Source of the DNA: Nonomuraea helvata
GTDB taxonomy: Bacteria > Actinomycetota > Actinomycetes > Streptosporangiales > Streptosporangiaceae
Length of the DNA stretch: 64,000 bases
Direction of reading: 5' to 3'
NCBI RefSeq assembly: GCF_039535785.1
Contig: NZ_BAAAXV010000005.1
Location: 1,178,001-1,242,000, forward strand
A program made the position numbers and the translations under genes. Positions 34,594-43,357 of this stretch are shown here, piece by piece. The notes under the pieces were generated by a model that saw only the letters and a list, made by a program, of their open reading frames with translations, ran no database searches and was not told the origin of the DNA. Positions within the stretch are counted from its first letter, which is position 1. Each line of letters starts with the position of its first letter.

Positions 34594-36144
34594 TCACACG
34601 GACTGCAGCACTCGCTGGTGCAGCTGGGTGACGACGCCGCGGGCCGACTCCATGGCCCCCGCCTGCCATGCGATCAGATGGGTGAGCCAGTCGCCCGCGA
34701 AGTAAACCCTTCCGGCGGGGCGTTGCAGAAAAGTGAAGGACGAATCAAAGTCCGGCCAGCGCACCCAGCCGCCCTCGATGTGCTGCTGGCGGTGCCAGGC
34801 GACGGAGACGCTCGCGAGGAGGTTCTGGCGGTATTTGTCGCCGTGGATCTTCTTGCCCTGGGTGAGCGCTCTGCGCCTTCTGTCCTCCGGGGTGAGGGCT
34901 CCGTACAGCTCGGCGTCCTGCTCGGTGTTGTAGTAACCGACGAGGAGGCCGCGTTCGGAGTGGTAGCCGTAGGACGGGTACCAGATGTGGGTGATGTCCA
35001 GGTCGGTCTCGGTCACGCCGCCGTAGATGCGGTCCTCCAGCTCCCACCAGCGCCTGCCGTACTCCAGGCCGATCTTGCCGGCGGCCACCGGGATCGGGGT
35101 CCTGAGCGCGGTGGTGACCTGCGCGCCGAGGTTGTGCGGGATCCTGGCGAGGAGGTGGGGCGGGAGCGCGGCGATGCAGTAGTCGGCCTTGACGCTGCCG
35201 CCCTCGTAGCGGACCTCCACGCCGTCCTGAAGGTCGGTGATCCTGGTGACTCTGGCCCCGGTCCTGATCCTGTCCCGGCCCACGGCCTCCGTCAGCTTGG
35301 TGACGATGGCGTCCATGCCGCCTACGGGCTGGAACATCGGGGTGGCCTGCTCGTAGCCGAAGTCGTTGGTGATGGCCCGGCCGGTGCCCGCCGCGAGGAC
35401 CTGGTGGAGGGAGCCGGGGGCGTCCAGCGGAGCGCCGACCTCTATTGCCGGAAATTTCGTGAAACCGCGTCGCGTGGAGCCTTCATACTCGAGTTTGGGG
35501 CCCAGGTCGCCGAACCTTCTCAGGAACTCGAGCAGTCTTTCCTGGTCGTCTTTGGTGAGGGCCTTATTGAGCTTGCCAACATTTGTCGCTTTTGCGAGTA
35601 ATTCCGCGATATAGCCATACATATCGGCTCGGGCGGTGCGTGCCCGCATCGTCTGCCCGTTGGTGTGCACGTACGCGGCGGCGTTGTTGTTGATGAAGGT
35701 CTCGATGGGGATGCCCAGCTCGCGGCAGTAGTCCAGGGTCACCATCCAGGGGGCGATCCGGCCGGGGCCGGCGTTGAAGTAGACGCCCTCACCGAACCTC
35801 ACGTCCTGGGCGGGGCCGTTGAGCTCGGCCAGCCGGTCGCCGCCGCGTAAGGTGAGGTTCCGCCCGCCCGCCCGCTCCCCGGCCTCGAGCAGCGTGCAGT
35901 CGTAGCCGGCCTTGCCCAGCTCGTACGCGGCCGTCAGCCCCGCCACCCCGGCGCCGACGATCACCACCTTGGCCGCCCCTTGGCCGCGCAGGCGGAAATC
36001 TCCCGGCCTGGGAGCGACGAACTGCTTGTCCTGCTCGGACGGCGCCAGGCCGAGCGCGCCCATGGCGGCGTACATGGCTCCCGCGCCACCCACCGCCCCG
36101 ATCCCGACGAGCAACCCCCGCCGGGTCAGCGCCGCCCCTTCCAC
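34594..36144 (-). CDS. Tat-exported flavin monoamine oxidase
   Basis: This 516-residue FAD amine oxidase starts at GTG 36144. The N-terminus (TRRGLLVGIGAVGGAGAMY) is a twin-arginine signal, so it is likely exported folded. The dinucleotide motif is VVIVGAGVAGLTAAYELGK, followed by LLEAGERAGGRN. The C-terminal FAD segment is RVYFAGDWLTHLIAWQAGAM. The homologous group includes L-amino-acid and monoamine oxidases. It follows the D-aminopeptidase gene by 12 bp, so oxidation of an amino-acid or amine product released by that enzyme is conceivable. Confidence 0.92.
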   Translation of the reverse strand: MEGAALTRRGLLVGIGAVGGAGAMYAAMGALGLAPSEQDKQFVAPRPGDFRLRGQGAAKVVIVGAGVAGLTAAYELGKAGYDCTLLEAGERAGGRNLTLRGGDRLAELNGPAQDVRFGEGVYFNAGPGRIAPWMVTLDYCRELGIPIETFINNNAAAYVHTNGQTMRARTARADMYGYIAELLAKATNVGKLNKALTKDDQERLLEFLRRFGDLGPKLEYEGSTRRGFTKFPAIEVGAPLDAPGSLHQVLAAGTGRAITNDFGYEQATPMFQPVGGMDAIVTKLTEAVGRDRIRTGARVTRITDLQDGVEVRYEGGSVKADYCIAALPPHLLARIPHNLGAQVTTALRTPIPVAAGKIGLEYGRRWWELEDRIYGGVTETDLDITHIWYPSYGYHSERGLLVGYYNTEQDAELYGALTPEDRRRRALTQGKKIHGDKYRQNLLASVSVAWHRQQHIEGGWVRWPDFDSSFTFLQRPAGRVYFAGDWLTHLIAWQAGAMESARGVVTQLHQRVLQSV

Positions 36145-36156
36145 GTCACCCGCTCC

Positions 36157-36999
36157 CTACCCGTACGGGCCGCTGCCGCAGGCGATTTGGCCGCCGATGG
36201 TGGCGAAGATGCCGAACAGCGCCATGATCTGGGTGAAGTCGTCCGTCGTGAACTCCGTGTGACGCGACCCCACGGTCTTCACGCCCGGGACGAGCGCCAC
36301 GGCGGCGGCGATGGCGGTGGAGTTCCACTCCACCCCCAATGTGTACGGCGCCGGCACCACGTACGGCGTGAAGTCGGTCAACCGGCCGAGTGCCCGCGCC
36401 GTGGCCTCACGGATTCTGGCCTGGGCGACACTGGGCGGCAGCAACTCGGCCGAGAACTTGTCGATCCCCTTCTTGACCGCCACCGTCTCGACGTCGCCCA
36501 GCAGCTCGCGCGCCTCCTCGCCGACGGCCTGGTCCCCGGTCACCAGCACGACCGGCACCCCGTGGAACCCGGCGCACGCGGCGACGAGCCGCGTCTCGCC
36601 ACACAGGTCGCCGTTGAGGTAGACGTTCTGGATCTCCTTGCCCATCCAGGTGTGGTTCAGGACGCCGTCCGGGACGCCCGCGCGGGCGTGGTAGCCCACG
36701 AAGCACGCGGCATCAAACGACCCGTCGAGCCCCTGAGCCATCCGCTGCGCCTTCCCCGGGCCGCGGATGAGGCTCGCCCTGGGGTCGAGCAGGTCGATCC
36801 TGAGGTTCTTCGTGGACCCGTGGGCGTCGTTGACCAGCACACTGGCCGCCCCGGCGTCGAACGTCCCCTCGACGGCGGCGTTGGCGTCGGCGGTCATCAG
36901 CTCGCAACCGCGCTCGTAACCGCGCTTGCCGGCGTGCATCTCCTCGGGGTCGGTCAACCCCGTCACGCCCTCCATGTCCACCGACAGATAAACCTTCAC
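36157..36999 (-). CDS. M55-family D-aminopeptidase (DppA-like)
   Basis: This 280-residue zinc peptidase resembles DppA: SVDMEGVTGL at the N-terminus, NDAHGSTKN, CFVGYHARAG and LNHTWMGK supply the metal ligands and active-site histidines. DppA releases N-terminal D-amino acids, such as D-Ala-D-Ala-type peptides from peptidoglycan. No signal peptide is seen, so it acts in the cytosol. It sits between the PP-loop gene (35-bp gap) and the flavin oxidase gene (12-bp gap) in one operon. Confidence 0.93.
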   Translation of the reverse strand: MKVYLSVDMEGVTGLTDPEEMHAGKRGYERGCELMTADANAAVEGTFDAGAASVLVNDAHGSTKNLRIDLLDPRASLIRGPGKAQRMAQGLDGSFDAACFVGYHARAGVPDGVLNHTWMGKEIQNVYLNGDLCGETRLVAACAGFHGVPVVLVTGDQAVGEEARELLGDVETVAVKKGIDKFSAELLPPSVAQARIREATARALGRLTDFTPYVVPAPYTLGVEWNSTAIAAAVALVPGVKTVGSRHTEFTTDDFTQIMALFGIFATIGGQIACGSGPYG

Positions 37000-37034
37000 G
37001 CGTCCTTACTCCTCTTTCCGGGGCTGGGGATGGG

Positions 37035-38240
37035 TCAGGAGCCCCATGTCTCCACCTGGCGGACCTGGTCCTGCGTCATCAGCCCCACGTGCTCGTCGAC
37101 GAACGCCGTCGCCTCGTCGCGCCACTGCGCGGGGATCTCCTCGAGGGCCCGCGGGTAACAGCGGTCCAGCCAGCTCGTGGACTCCTCCGTGACGTCGAAG
37201 TGGTCGAGCGTCCCCGCGAAGAGCGTGTTCTCGATGCCGGGCACGCGCGCCAGCCCGTACTGGATCATCTCCATCCCCCCGTACGGCGGCTTCCTGAGCC
37301 ACTTCCGGGCGACCGGGCGGTCGGCGGTGATGGGCGTGACGAGCGGGCGGCGCTCGACGGCGGCCTGGATCAGCTCCTTGTAGAGGCACTTCCCGCAGGT
37401 ACGACAGGGGCCGTCGGTGCCGCGCAGGCACCAGCGCACGTAGTCCTTGAGGCCGGAGTCCAGGGCCAGGCGCATCGTGGTCGCCTCGCTCACCCCGCCC
37501 ACGGGCAGCACGATGTGCACGCCGGCGGCGGCGAACAGCCTGCCCCACCTGCCGTGCGGCGACCACATGGGGTTGTCGGGCGTGTAGCGCCACAGGTAGC
37601 GGCCGCCGCCGAGCCAGCGCGAGCCGAGCTCGTAGCCGAAGCCCAGGCCGCCGAGGTCCAGCTGGTCGGCCAGCAGCAGCGCGCCCGCCGCGACCGCGTG
37701 GTGCTCCGGGTAGCCGGGGCGGGGTTCGGCGAGGGTGAACTCGAGGTCGGAGGTGACCGTGCTCAGCTCGCGACCCGTCTTCGCGGCGAGCTTGGCCAGG
37801 ACGTCCGACCGGTAGTGGGACCAGCGGTTGGGGACGCGCGGATGGGGCACCCGCCGGAAATGGACGAAGGGCGCCTCGGGGTAGATCGTGGCCGCCGCCA
37901 CGGAGTCCGCGCCGCCGCTGTACGAGATCGCGAGCCTGCCGCCGGCCTGCCGCGGCTCCGCCCCCACCGGGCCGGCCTCGATGCCCCAACCGGCGTGCAG
38001 CGCCTCCGCCACCTGGGGCGAGACGGCGCGGTCGAAGGAGATCCGCTTCCTGGTCCACGGCGCCACGACCGTCCAGGCGGCGACGGCGAAGAGGTCGGGG
38101 TGGGCGTCGTCGGGAACGCCGCCGACGGAGCAGGAGTTGGTGGCGAGCTTGATGGGATGCTCGTCGGAGGCCTTGCCCGTGATCTCGTCCTCCGCGTCGA
38201 GGCGGAAGGTGAGACCCGTGCCGGCCCAGGTCACGCGCAC
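37035..38240 (-). CDS. QueC-like PP-loop ATPase (DUF6395-like)
   Basis: This 401-residue protein has a PP-loop ATP-pyrophosphatase motif SYSGGADSVAAATI near residue 108. Further on it has a Cys-x7-Cys-x2-Cys-x2-Cys zinc site, CLRGTDGPCRTCGKC, that parallels QueC, the enzyme of 7-cyano-7-deazaguanine formation. It is longer than QueC and has no queuosine genes nearby. I recall similar proteins from actinobacterial polysaccharide clusters under the name DUF6395, but I cannot verify that. It overlaps the upstream coiled-coil gene by 10 bp, so they are coupled. The reaction is unknown; adenylation of a carboxylate is plausible. Confidence 0.78.
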   Translation of the reverse strand: MRVTWAGTGLTFRLDAEDEITGKASDEHPIKLATNSCSVGGVPDDAHPDLFAVAAWTVVAPWTRKRISFDRAVSPQVAEALHAGWGIEAGPVGAEPRQAGGRLAISYSGGADSVAAATIYPEAPFVHFRRVPHPRVPNRWSHYRSDVLAKLAAKTGRELSTVTSDLEFTLAEPRPGYPEHHAVAAGALLLADQLDLGGLGFGYELGSRWLGGGRYLWRYTPDNPMWSPHGRWGRLFAAAGVHIVLPVGGVSEATTMRLALDSGLKDYVRWCLRGTDGPCRTCGKCLYKELIQAAVERRPLVTPITADRPVARKWLRKPPYGGMEMIQYGLARVPGIENTLFAGTLDHFDVTEESTSWLDRCYPRALEEIPAQWRDEATAFVDEHVGLMTQDQVRQVETWGS

Positions 38241-38599
38241 GGCCGCTCCCCTGGTTTCTCAGCGGTACGACCGGCGCGGAGGTCGTCGATGGCCTGCCAG
38301 ACGAGGACCTCGTTCTGGAGCACGCCGTCCAGCGCCTTCGCCGTCTCCTGGGCGAGCCGGTGAGCGTCGTCGATCTTCGCCTTGTCGCCCTTGCTGATCA
38401 CGGGGTCGATCACCTGCGGGCGGGCGTTCCTGAGGCGCTCGACCTCGCTCTGAAGCGTGGCCATCTCCCGCCGGAGCGTCTGGACCTCCCAGAGCGCGTC
38501 CCTGATGTCCTGACGGTGATCGGAAATGGAGATGTAGCGTGAGTCGAACCACGTACGCACGGCCTTCCGGAGCCGCACGGGGACCAGGACGCGCATCAT
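38231..38599 (-). CDS. Small coiled-coil protein
   Basis: This 122-residue protein has a central predicted coiled coil (WEVQTLRREMATLQSEVERLR, about residues 37-57) and a second amphipathic region before a charged C-terminus (RTAEKPGERPCA). The N-terminus is basic (RKAVRTWFDSRY), so it may touch membranes or nucleic acid. Its stop overlaps the PP-loop gene start by 10 bp. It heads the four-gene operon and may be a partner or scaffold for the PP-loop enzyme. Confidence 0.7.
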   Translation of the reverse strand: MMRVLVPVRLRKAVRTWFDSRYISISDHRQDIRDALWEVQTLRREMATLQSEVERLRNARPQVIDPVISKGDKAKIDDAHRLAQETAKALDGVLQNEVLVWQAIDDLRAGRTAEKPGERPCA

Positions 38600-38666
38600 G
38601 AAACGTCACCATACTGGCAAACCCGCGCCCGAAAGGACGAGCTAACTGAATGGGTCGAATTTCGCG

Positions 38667-39440
38667 CTAACGACCTGTGAATTTGGGCTTCGCCTTCTCC
38701 GCGAACGCCCGCATGCCGATCTTGGCGTCGTCCGTGGCGAAGAGACCCGAGAACTGCAGGCGCTCGACCTCGAGGCCGGTGTCGAGATCGACTTCCAGGC
38801 CCCGGTCGATGGCCTGCTTGGCGGCGCGGAGCGCGACCGTGGGGCCGCCGACGAACGTGGCGGCCCACTCCAGGGCGGCCGTGTAGACCTGCTCGTCGGG
38901 CACCACCCGGTCCACCAGGCCCATCGCGAGCGCCTCCGGGGCGGCCACGTGGCGGCCCGTGAAGATCAGGTCCTTGGCCCGCGCCGGGCCGATCAGGCGC
39001 GGCAGGCGCTGGGTGCCCCCGGCGCCGGGGATGATGCCGAGCAGGATCTCCGGCTGGCCCAGCTTGGCCGACTCCCCCGCGACCCGGAAGTCGGCGCAGA
39101 GGGCGAGCTCGCAGCCGCCGCCCAGGGCGTATCCGGTGATGGCGGCGATGACCGGCTTGCCGATCTGGGCGACCGCCGTGAAGCAGGCCTGGAGCGTGCG
39201 GGAGTGGGTGGCCATGTCGGCGTAGGACATGTCGGCCATCTCTTTGATGTCGGCGCCCGCGGCGAAGACCCGCTCGCCGCCGTACACGATGACCGCCTGC
39301 ACCTGCGGGTCGGCGTCCACCTCGCGGGCCGCCTCGGCGATCTCCCGCTGAACCTGGCTGTTGAGGGCGTTCATCTTCGGACGGTCAAGACGGATCGTGG
39401 CGATCTGGTCGGCCACCTCGACGCTCACAAACTCACCCAT
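38667..39440 (-). CDS. Enoyl-CoA hydratase/isomerase
   Basis: This 257-residue crotonase has the oxyanion-hole segments (AAGADIKEMADMS and GYALGGGCELALCADFRV) and both catalytic glutamates, one in GGGCELAL and one in GQPEILLGIIPGAGGTQRL. This is the standard fatty-acid beta-oxidation hydratase set. The start at 39440 gives MGEFVSVEVADQIATIRLDRP. It is monocistronic by spacing. Confidence 0.92.
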   Translation of the reverse strand: MGEFVSVEVADQIATIRLDRPKMNALNSQVQREIAEAAREVDADPQVQAVIVYGGERVFAAGADIKEMADMSYADMATHSRTLQACFTAVAQIGKPVIAAITGYALGGGCELALCADFRVAGESAKLGQPEILLGIIPGAGGTQRLPRLIGPARAKDLIFTGRHVAAPEALAMGLVDRVVPDEQVYTAALEWAATFVGGPTVALRAAKQAIDRGLEVDLDTGLEVERLQFSGLFATDDAKIGMRAFAEKAKPKFTGR

Positions 39441-39492
39441 GACCCGAACCTAACAGAGCCCCCGCCGGGATCCCTTTACCTCGGGCCGGACG

Positions 39493-40146
39493 TCAGTGGG
39501 CGGCGGCCATCACCTCGTCCACCGTCTTCTTGCTGCGGGACACCCGTACGAGGGCCGCCGACAGCCGTGCCAGCTCGTCGTTCGAGTGGGCGAGCCGGGC
39601 CAGCGGGCGCTCCTGGCGCGGCAGCCCGAGCTTCTCCGCCCCGTCCAGCACCCGCTTGTCCAGGTGCGGCGCCACCTGGGGCCACACGGCCTGGACCTCG
39701 CGCAGGAAGATGTCGGCCCCCGTCGGACCGATGCCGGGGAACTCCATCAGCAGCTCCGTGATCCTGCGCGCATCGCCGCCGGCCTCGTCGCGCAGGCGGC
39801 GCAGGTCGCCCTTCCAGCGGTCCAGGAGCAGCTCGGCGGCCTTGCTCAGCATGGTCGACGTGCGCTCGTCGTAGCGGCGGTAGTGGCCGCGGCCCAGCGC
39901 GTCCACGCGGTCCTGCCAGCTCGCCTCCCGCATGGCCCTGGGCGTGCTGTACCCCGCCTTGAACAGCTCTTTGGCGGCCGCGACCGCGACCTCGGCCGAG
40001 ATGCGGGCGCTGAGCAGGAGGGCCAGGACGAGCAGCTGGTACAGCGGCTTGGGCTGGTCGGCGAGCTTGATACCGGCCTCTTTGGCGAACGTCCGGCCGT
40101 AGCGGTCGAGCAGGACGTCGAGGACGGCCTTGTCGGTCTTACCCAT
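39493..40146 (-). CDS. HhH-GPD DNA glycosylase-like protein without Fe-S cluster
   Basis: This 217-residue protein has the endonuclease III-type helix-hairpin-helix (MEFPGIGPTGADIFLREV) and the conserved Asp region PHLDKRVLDG. It lacks the catalytic lysine found in the hairpin of bifunctional glycosylases (Thr-Gly here) and the C-terminal Cys4 iron-sulfur motif. It may be a monofunctional glycosylase or a non-enzymatic relative. The true start is MGKTDKAVLDVLLDRYG at 40146. It is divergent from the HesB-like gene, 96 bp away. Confidence 0.8.
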   Translation of the reverse strand: MGKTDKAVLDVLLDRYGRTFAKEAGIKLADQPKPLYQLLVLALLLSARISAEVAVAAAKELFKAGYSTPRAMREASWQDRVDALGRGHYRRYDERTSTMLSKAAELLLDRWKGDLRRLRDEAGGDARRITELLMEFPGIGPTGADIFLREVQAVWPQVAPHLDKRVLDGAEKLGLPRQERPLARLAHSNDELARLSAALVRVSRSKKTVDEVMAAAH

Positions 40147-40242
40147 GTCTGCCCCGCTACCCGTGACCTGCGGTGACATGCCGGGTTTGGGACGAGGGTC
40201 GTGGGGGAGGCGAAGGGTTCGTCGATGGCGAAGGAGTTCGCT

Positions 40243-40524
40243 GTGCTGACATTGACTGAGAACGCCGTCGTGGCGATCCGTGATCTGATGGTCGGAGAGG
40301 ACGTGCCCGCCGACGCGGGCCTGCGCATCTCCCCGAAGCCCGATGAGGCGGGGACGCTCGAGCTGTCCCTGGCGAGCACGCCGCACGCGGGCGACCAGGT
40401 GGTCGAGAAGGAGGACGTACGCGTCTTCGTCGCGGAGGACGTGGTGCAGGTCCTCGACGACAAGTCGCTCGATGCTCAGCCGGGCGTGCCGGGGCAGCCC
40501 AACTTCCGCCTCAACCGGCGGTAG
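40243..40524 (+). CDS. HesB/IscA-like protein lacking cysteines
   Basis: This 93-residue protein begins VLTLTENAVVAIRDLM and has the IscA/HesB fold sequence pattern, but it contains no cysteine, so it cannot hold a cluster as IscA does. Actinobacteria have a family of such proteins of unknown role. I choose the GTG at 40243 because AAGGAG (40231-40236) sits 6 nt ahead and the family begins LTLT; ATG 40225 and GTG 40201 are also in frame. Its stop abuts the end of the convergent rhodanese gene. Confidence 0.8.
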   Translation: MLTLTENAVVAIRDLMVGEDVPADAGLRISPKPDEAGTLELSLASTPHAGDQVVEKEDVRVFVAEDVVQVLDDKSLDAQPGVPGQPNFRLNRR

Positions 40525-41214
40525 TCAGCCCAGGTCGGACTCGCTTTCGGGTGAGCGCACGTCGCCCAGCCCGAACAGGCCCACCAGCCTTCCGTCCGTC
40601 TGGGTGACGACGACGTGGTCCAGCCTGGCCCGGTCCATGCGCTGGATCAGCGGTCCGAGCTGCTCGCTCGGCCGCACCGTGGTCACACCGACGCGCATGA
40701 CGCGCTCGGCGGTGGCGTTCAGGTCGGCGCCCTTGAGTTCGCCCGACCCGACGACACCCTGGACCACGTCATCCTCGTCCACCACGACGGCGAGCCCGGC
40801 CGGGTCGGCGATGATGCGCTCGGTGAGCTCGTCGAGCGCATCATCGAGGCCGGCCGTCACGGGGTCGCGGCGCACGTTCCGCGACACCAGCTCGGCGCTG
40901 CCCTCGTACGGCAGGTCCGCCGCGAGCCAGTCCATCTTGCCCGGCCGGTAGTCGTGCACCTCGCGGAAGCCGAGGCGGTCGAGGCGGTGGGCGGCGCGCG
41001 GGCTCAGGTCGCAGAGCCAGTCGTGGCAGTAGACGATGACGGCTTGCTCGGGGTCCAGCCCGCCGGCCGCCGTGTCCAGCGCGGCCAACGGCAGGTTCAC
41101 GGCCCCGGGCAGGTGCGCCCACGCGTACTCGGCCTCCGGCAGCACCTCGACGAGCTGGGCCCGTCCGTCGGCGACCAGCTGCCGTACGGCGTCGCGATCG
41201 ATGATGTTCACCAT
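40525..41214 (-). CDS. Rhodanese-CBS domain protein
   Basis: This 229-residue protein has an N-terminal rhodanese domain (about residues 5-100) with Cys in the active-site loop VIVYCHDWLCDLS. A C-terminal part with two CBS-like repeats (GLAVVVDEDDVVQGVVG and LDHVVVTQTDGRLVGLFGL) may bind adenosine nucleotides. The combination suggests sulfur transfer controlled by energy state. The start is the ATG at 41214 (MVNIIDRDAVRQLV). It lies back to back with the CehA-type gene, 55 bp away. Confidence 0.82.
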   Translation of the reverse strand: MVNIIDRDAVRQLVADGRAQLVEVLPEAEYAWAHLPGAVNLPLAALDTAAGGLDPEQAVIVYCHDWLCDLSPRAAHRLDRLGFREVHDYRPGKMDWLAADLPYEGSAELVSRNVRRDPVTAGLDDALDELTERIIADPAGLAVVVDEDDVVQGVVGSGELKGADLNATAERVMRVGVTTVRPSEQLGPLIQRMDRARLDHVVVTQTDGRLVGLFGLGDVRSPESESDLG

Positions 41215-41269
41215 GGCGTCCCCGTACCCCCAGAGGGCGATTCGTGTCACGATGCTCCAGGGGTGTCAG

Positions 41270-43276
41270 ATGTGTGACGATCCGCTGCTTCCCGCACCTG
41301 TGGCCCGTGCGCTGGCCGAATACCGCGAGCTGCGTGACGCGCATGGCCCCTGCTGGGGCGAGCCGCCCATCCCGTACGTCGTCCAGGCCTGGGCCACCGT
41401 CTTCCTCGACCGCCGCTACGACTACTGGAAGGCGGCGCTGCGGCAGCTCGGCGAGCGCCATCCCCCGGAGCAGGTCGAGCAGTACCTCGACGAGGTGGAC
41501 GTGGAGCGGGCGGTGCGCGACGCGCTCGCGGGCGACGTGCTCGACAACCTGGCGGCGCTGCGCCTGACGCCCGAGGGGTTCGCGCTGGAGGCCGACACGC
41601 AGGTGGTGCTGGACGACCGGCCCTTCCGTACGTCGCTGCTGCTCGACTCCAGCATGGACGAGCCCGTCACGGTGGTCGTGGACGGCACGCCGTACGAGGT
41701 GGCGGCCCATGGGGCCAAGGTGGTGCCGCTGGAGCGGGACGTCAGCGTCGGCGGGCAGCCCGTCGATCTGGCGCCGCTGCGCCGGCGGGCGGAGGCGGCC
41801 GCGATCAGGGTGCGGGCGGGGTTCCCGTGCCGGTGGAGCGTGACGGGCGCGAACGGGCAGGGCTGGTATCCGGACGGCGCCCCGCCCAAGGTGGACTCCC
41901 AGCGCAGGCCGTACTTCCACGGCGACGACCTCGTGGTCGCGGTGCCCGCCGAGCCGATCACGGTGACGGTGGCCAGGGGTATGGAGTACACCACGTCCGA
42001 GCTGGTAGTCACGCCCGAGTCGGGCGCGGAGACGCTGGTGGAGCTGGCGCCCGAGCGGCTGTACGACGCGGCGGCCCGCGGCTGGTACGGCGGCGACCTG
42101 CACGTGCACATCAACTGGATGGGCGAGGAGCCCGCCGCGCCCGCGCTGGCCGCGGCGGCGCAGCACGGCGAGGACCTGCACGTGCTCAACCTGGTGGCGG
42201 GCAACGTCTCGAGCGAGCGCGTCTACGACGTCGAGGCCCTGGCGCACTGGGCGGGCGAGGACCTGCCGTGGTCCGACGACCGGCACGTGGCCAGGATGGG
42301 CGTGGAGTACCGCAACGACCTGGTCGGGCACGTGACGGCGTTCGGGGTGCGGAAGCCGCCGCGGCGCTACCACACGGGGTTCGAGGGCACGGTCGACTGG
42401 CCGCCCAACGCGGTGGCGCTGGAGGAGCTCCGGGCGCTCGGCGCGGTGACGGGGTACGGGCATCCGTTCCACACGGTGTTCGCCGACGACGACCCGCCCG
42501 ACGTGGTGCTCGACAGCGGGCGCGACTGCTCGGCCAGGGAGATCGTGGCCGACGCCGCGCTCGGCCTGATCGACACCCTCGACGTGCTCAACCACTCCTC
42601 GCTCGCCGGCACCGCCGGCGTCTACCGCCGCCTGATCGGGGCGGGCAACCGGCTCGCGGTCACCGCGGACACCGACGCCGTGCTCTCCTTCTGCCGCCGC
42701 GGCACCGCCTCCAGCCCGCCGGGATGGGGACGGGTGTACGCGAACGTCGCGGGCCCGCTCACCGCCGAGTCCTACACCGAGGCGATCCTGCTCGGCCGCA
42801 CCTTCGCCACCACCGGGCCGTGGCTGGAGCTCACCGTGAACGGCCACTGCCCCGGCGACACGCTGGAGCTGGCCCCGGGGCAGCACGTGGAGATCGTGGT
42901 CTCCTCCATCGGGCCGGAGGTCGAGTCGCTGGAGATCCGCACCGCCGAGGGCGTGCTCGCGCAGGGCCCGCCCGGGCGGCTGGTCGCCATGACGACGGTG
43001 AACGAGCCGACGTACGTGGTCGCGGTGGCCTCGGGCGGCCCGCATCCCCGTGCCACGCACCGGTCAGGCGCGTACGCGCACACCAGCCCGGTGTACGTTG
43101 ACGTCGCGGGCGGCCACGTGGCCAGGGAGGCGGACGTGCGCTGGTGCCTGGCCTGGCTGGACCGGCTGGAGGTGCTGCTGCGGGAGCACGGCACGTTCGG
43201 GAGCGCCGCGCAGCTCGACGACCACCTGGACCTCTATGAGCGTGCCCGGGCCGTCTACCGCAAGCGGCTCCCCTAG
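41270..43276 (+). CDS. CehA/McbA-type metallohydrolase (PHP-like)
   Basis: This 668-residue protein has a C-terminal metal-dependent phosphoesterase-like domain. The metal site GGDLHVHINWMG (about residue 275) and the later GHPFHTVF and LNHSSLAG are typical of the CehA/McbA family, which contains carbamate and phosphoester hydrolases. The first 250 residues form a beta-rich region of unknown role. No signal peptide is evident. The ATG at 41270 has AGGGG 7 nt upstream; an ATG at 41252 is alternative. A 39-bp tandem repeat spans its 3' end. Confidence 0.78.
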   Translation: MCDDPLLPAPVARALAEYRELRDAHGPCWGEPPIPYVVQAWATVFLDRRYDYWKAALRQLGERHPPEQVEQYLDEVDVERAVRDALAGDVLDNLAALRLTPEGFALEADTQVVLDDRPFRTSLLLDSSMDEPVTVVVDGTPYEVAAHGAKVVPLERDVSVGGQPVDLAPLRRRAEAAAIRVRAGFPCRWSVTGANGQGWYPDGAPPKVDSQRRPYFHGDDLVVAVPAEPITVTVARGMEYTTSELVVTPESGAETLVELAPERLYDAAARGWYGGDLHVHINWMGEEPAAPALAAAAQHGEDLHVLNLVAGNVSSERVYDVEALAHWAGEDLPWSDDRHVARMGVEYRNDLVGHVTAFGVRKPPRRYHTGFEGTVDWPPNAVALEELRALGAVTGYGHPFHTVFADDDPPDVVLDSGRDCSAREIVADAALGLIDTLDVLNHSSLAGTAGVYRRLIGAGNRLAVTADTDAVLSFCRRGTASSPPGWGRVYANVAGPLTAESYTEAILLGRTFATTGPWLELTVNGHCPGDTLELAPGQHVEIVVSSIGPEVESLEIRTAEGVLAQGPPGRLVAMTTVNEPTYVVAVASGGPHPRATHRSGAYAHTSPVYVDVAGGHVAREADVRWCLAWLDRLEVLLREHGTFGSAAQLDDHLDLYERARAVYRKRLP

Positions 43277-43327
43277 ACCCGTCTCAAAGCCGTCCACCGC
43301 AAGCGGCTCCCCTGGACCTGCCTCAAG
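43250..43327 (+). repeat. 39-bp imperfect tandem duplication at a gene 3' end
   Basis: Two copies, 43250-43288 and 43289-43327, agree at about 34 of 39 positions. The first holds the CehA-type gene's last codons and TAG stop; in the second the matching codon is TGG. A hairpin follows immediately. Confidence 0.8.
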
Positions 43328-43339
43328 TGGCCCTTGAGG
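43321..43339 (+). terminator. Hairpin after the CehA-type gene
   Basis: CCTCAAG-TGGCC-CTTGAGG, a 7-bp stem with a 5-nt loop, about 45 bp past the stop. It overlaps the end of the second tandem copy. Confidence 0.55.
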
Positions 43340-43357
43340 ACCTCCTTGTCGCCCGGA

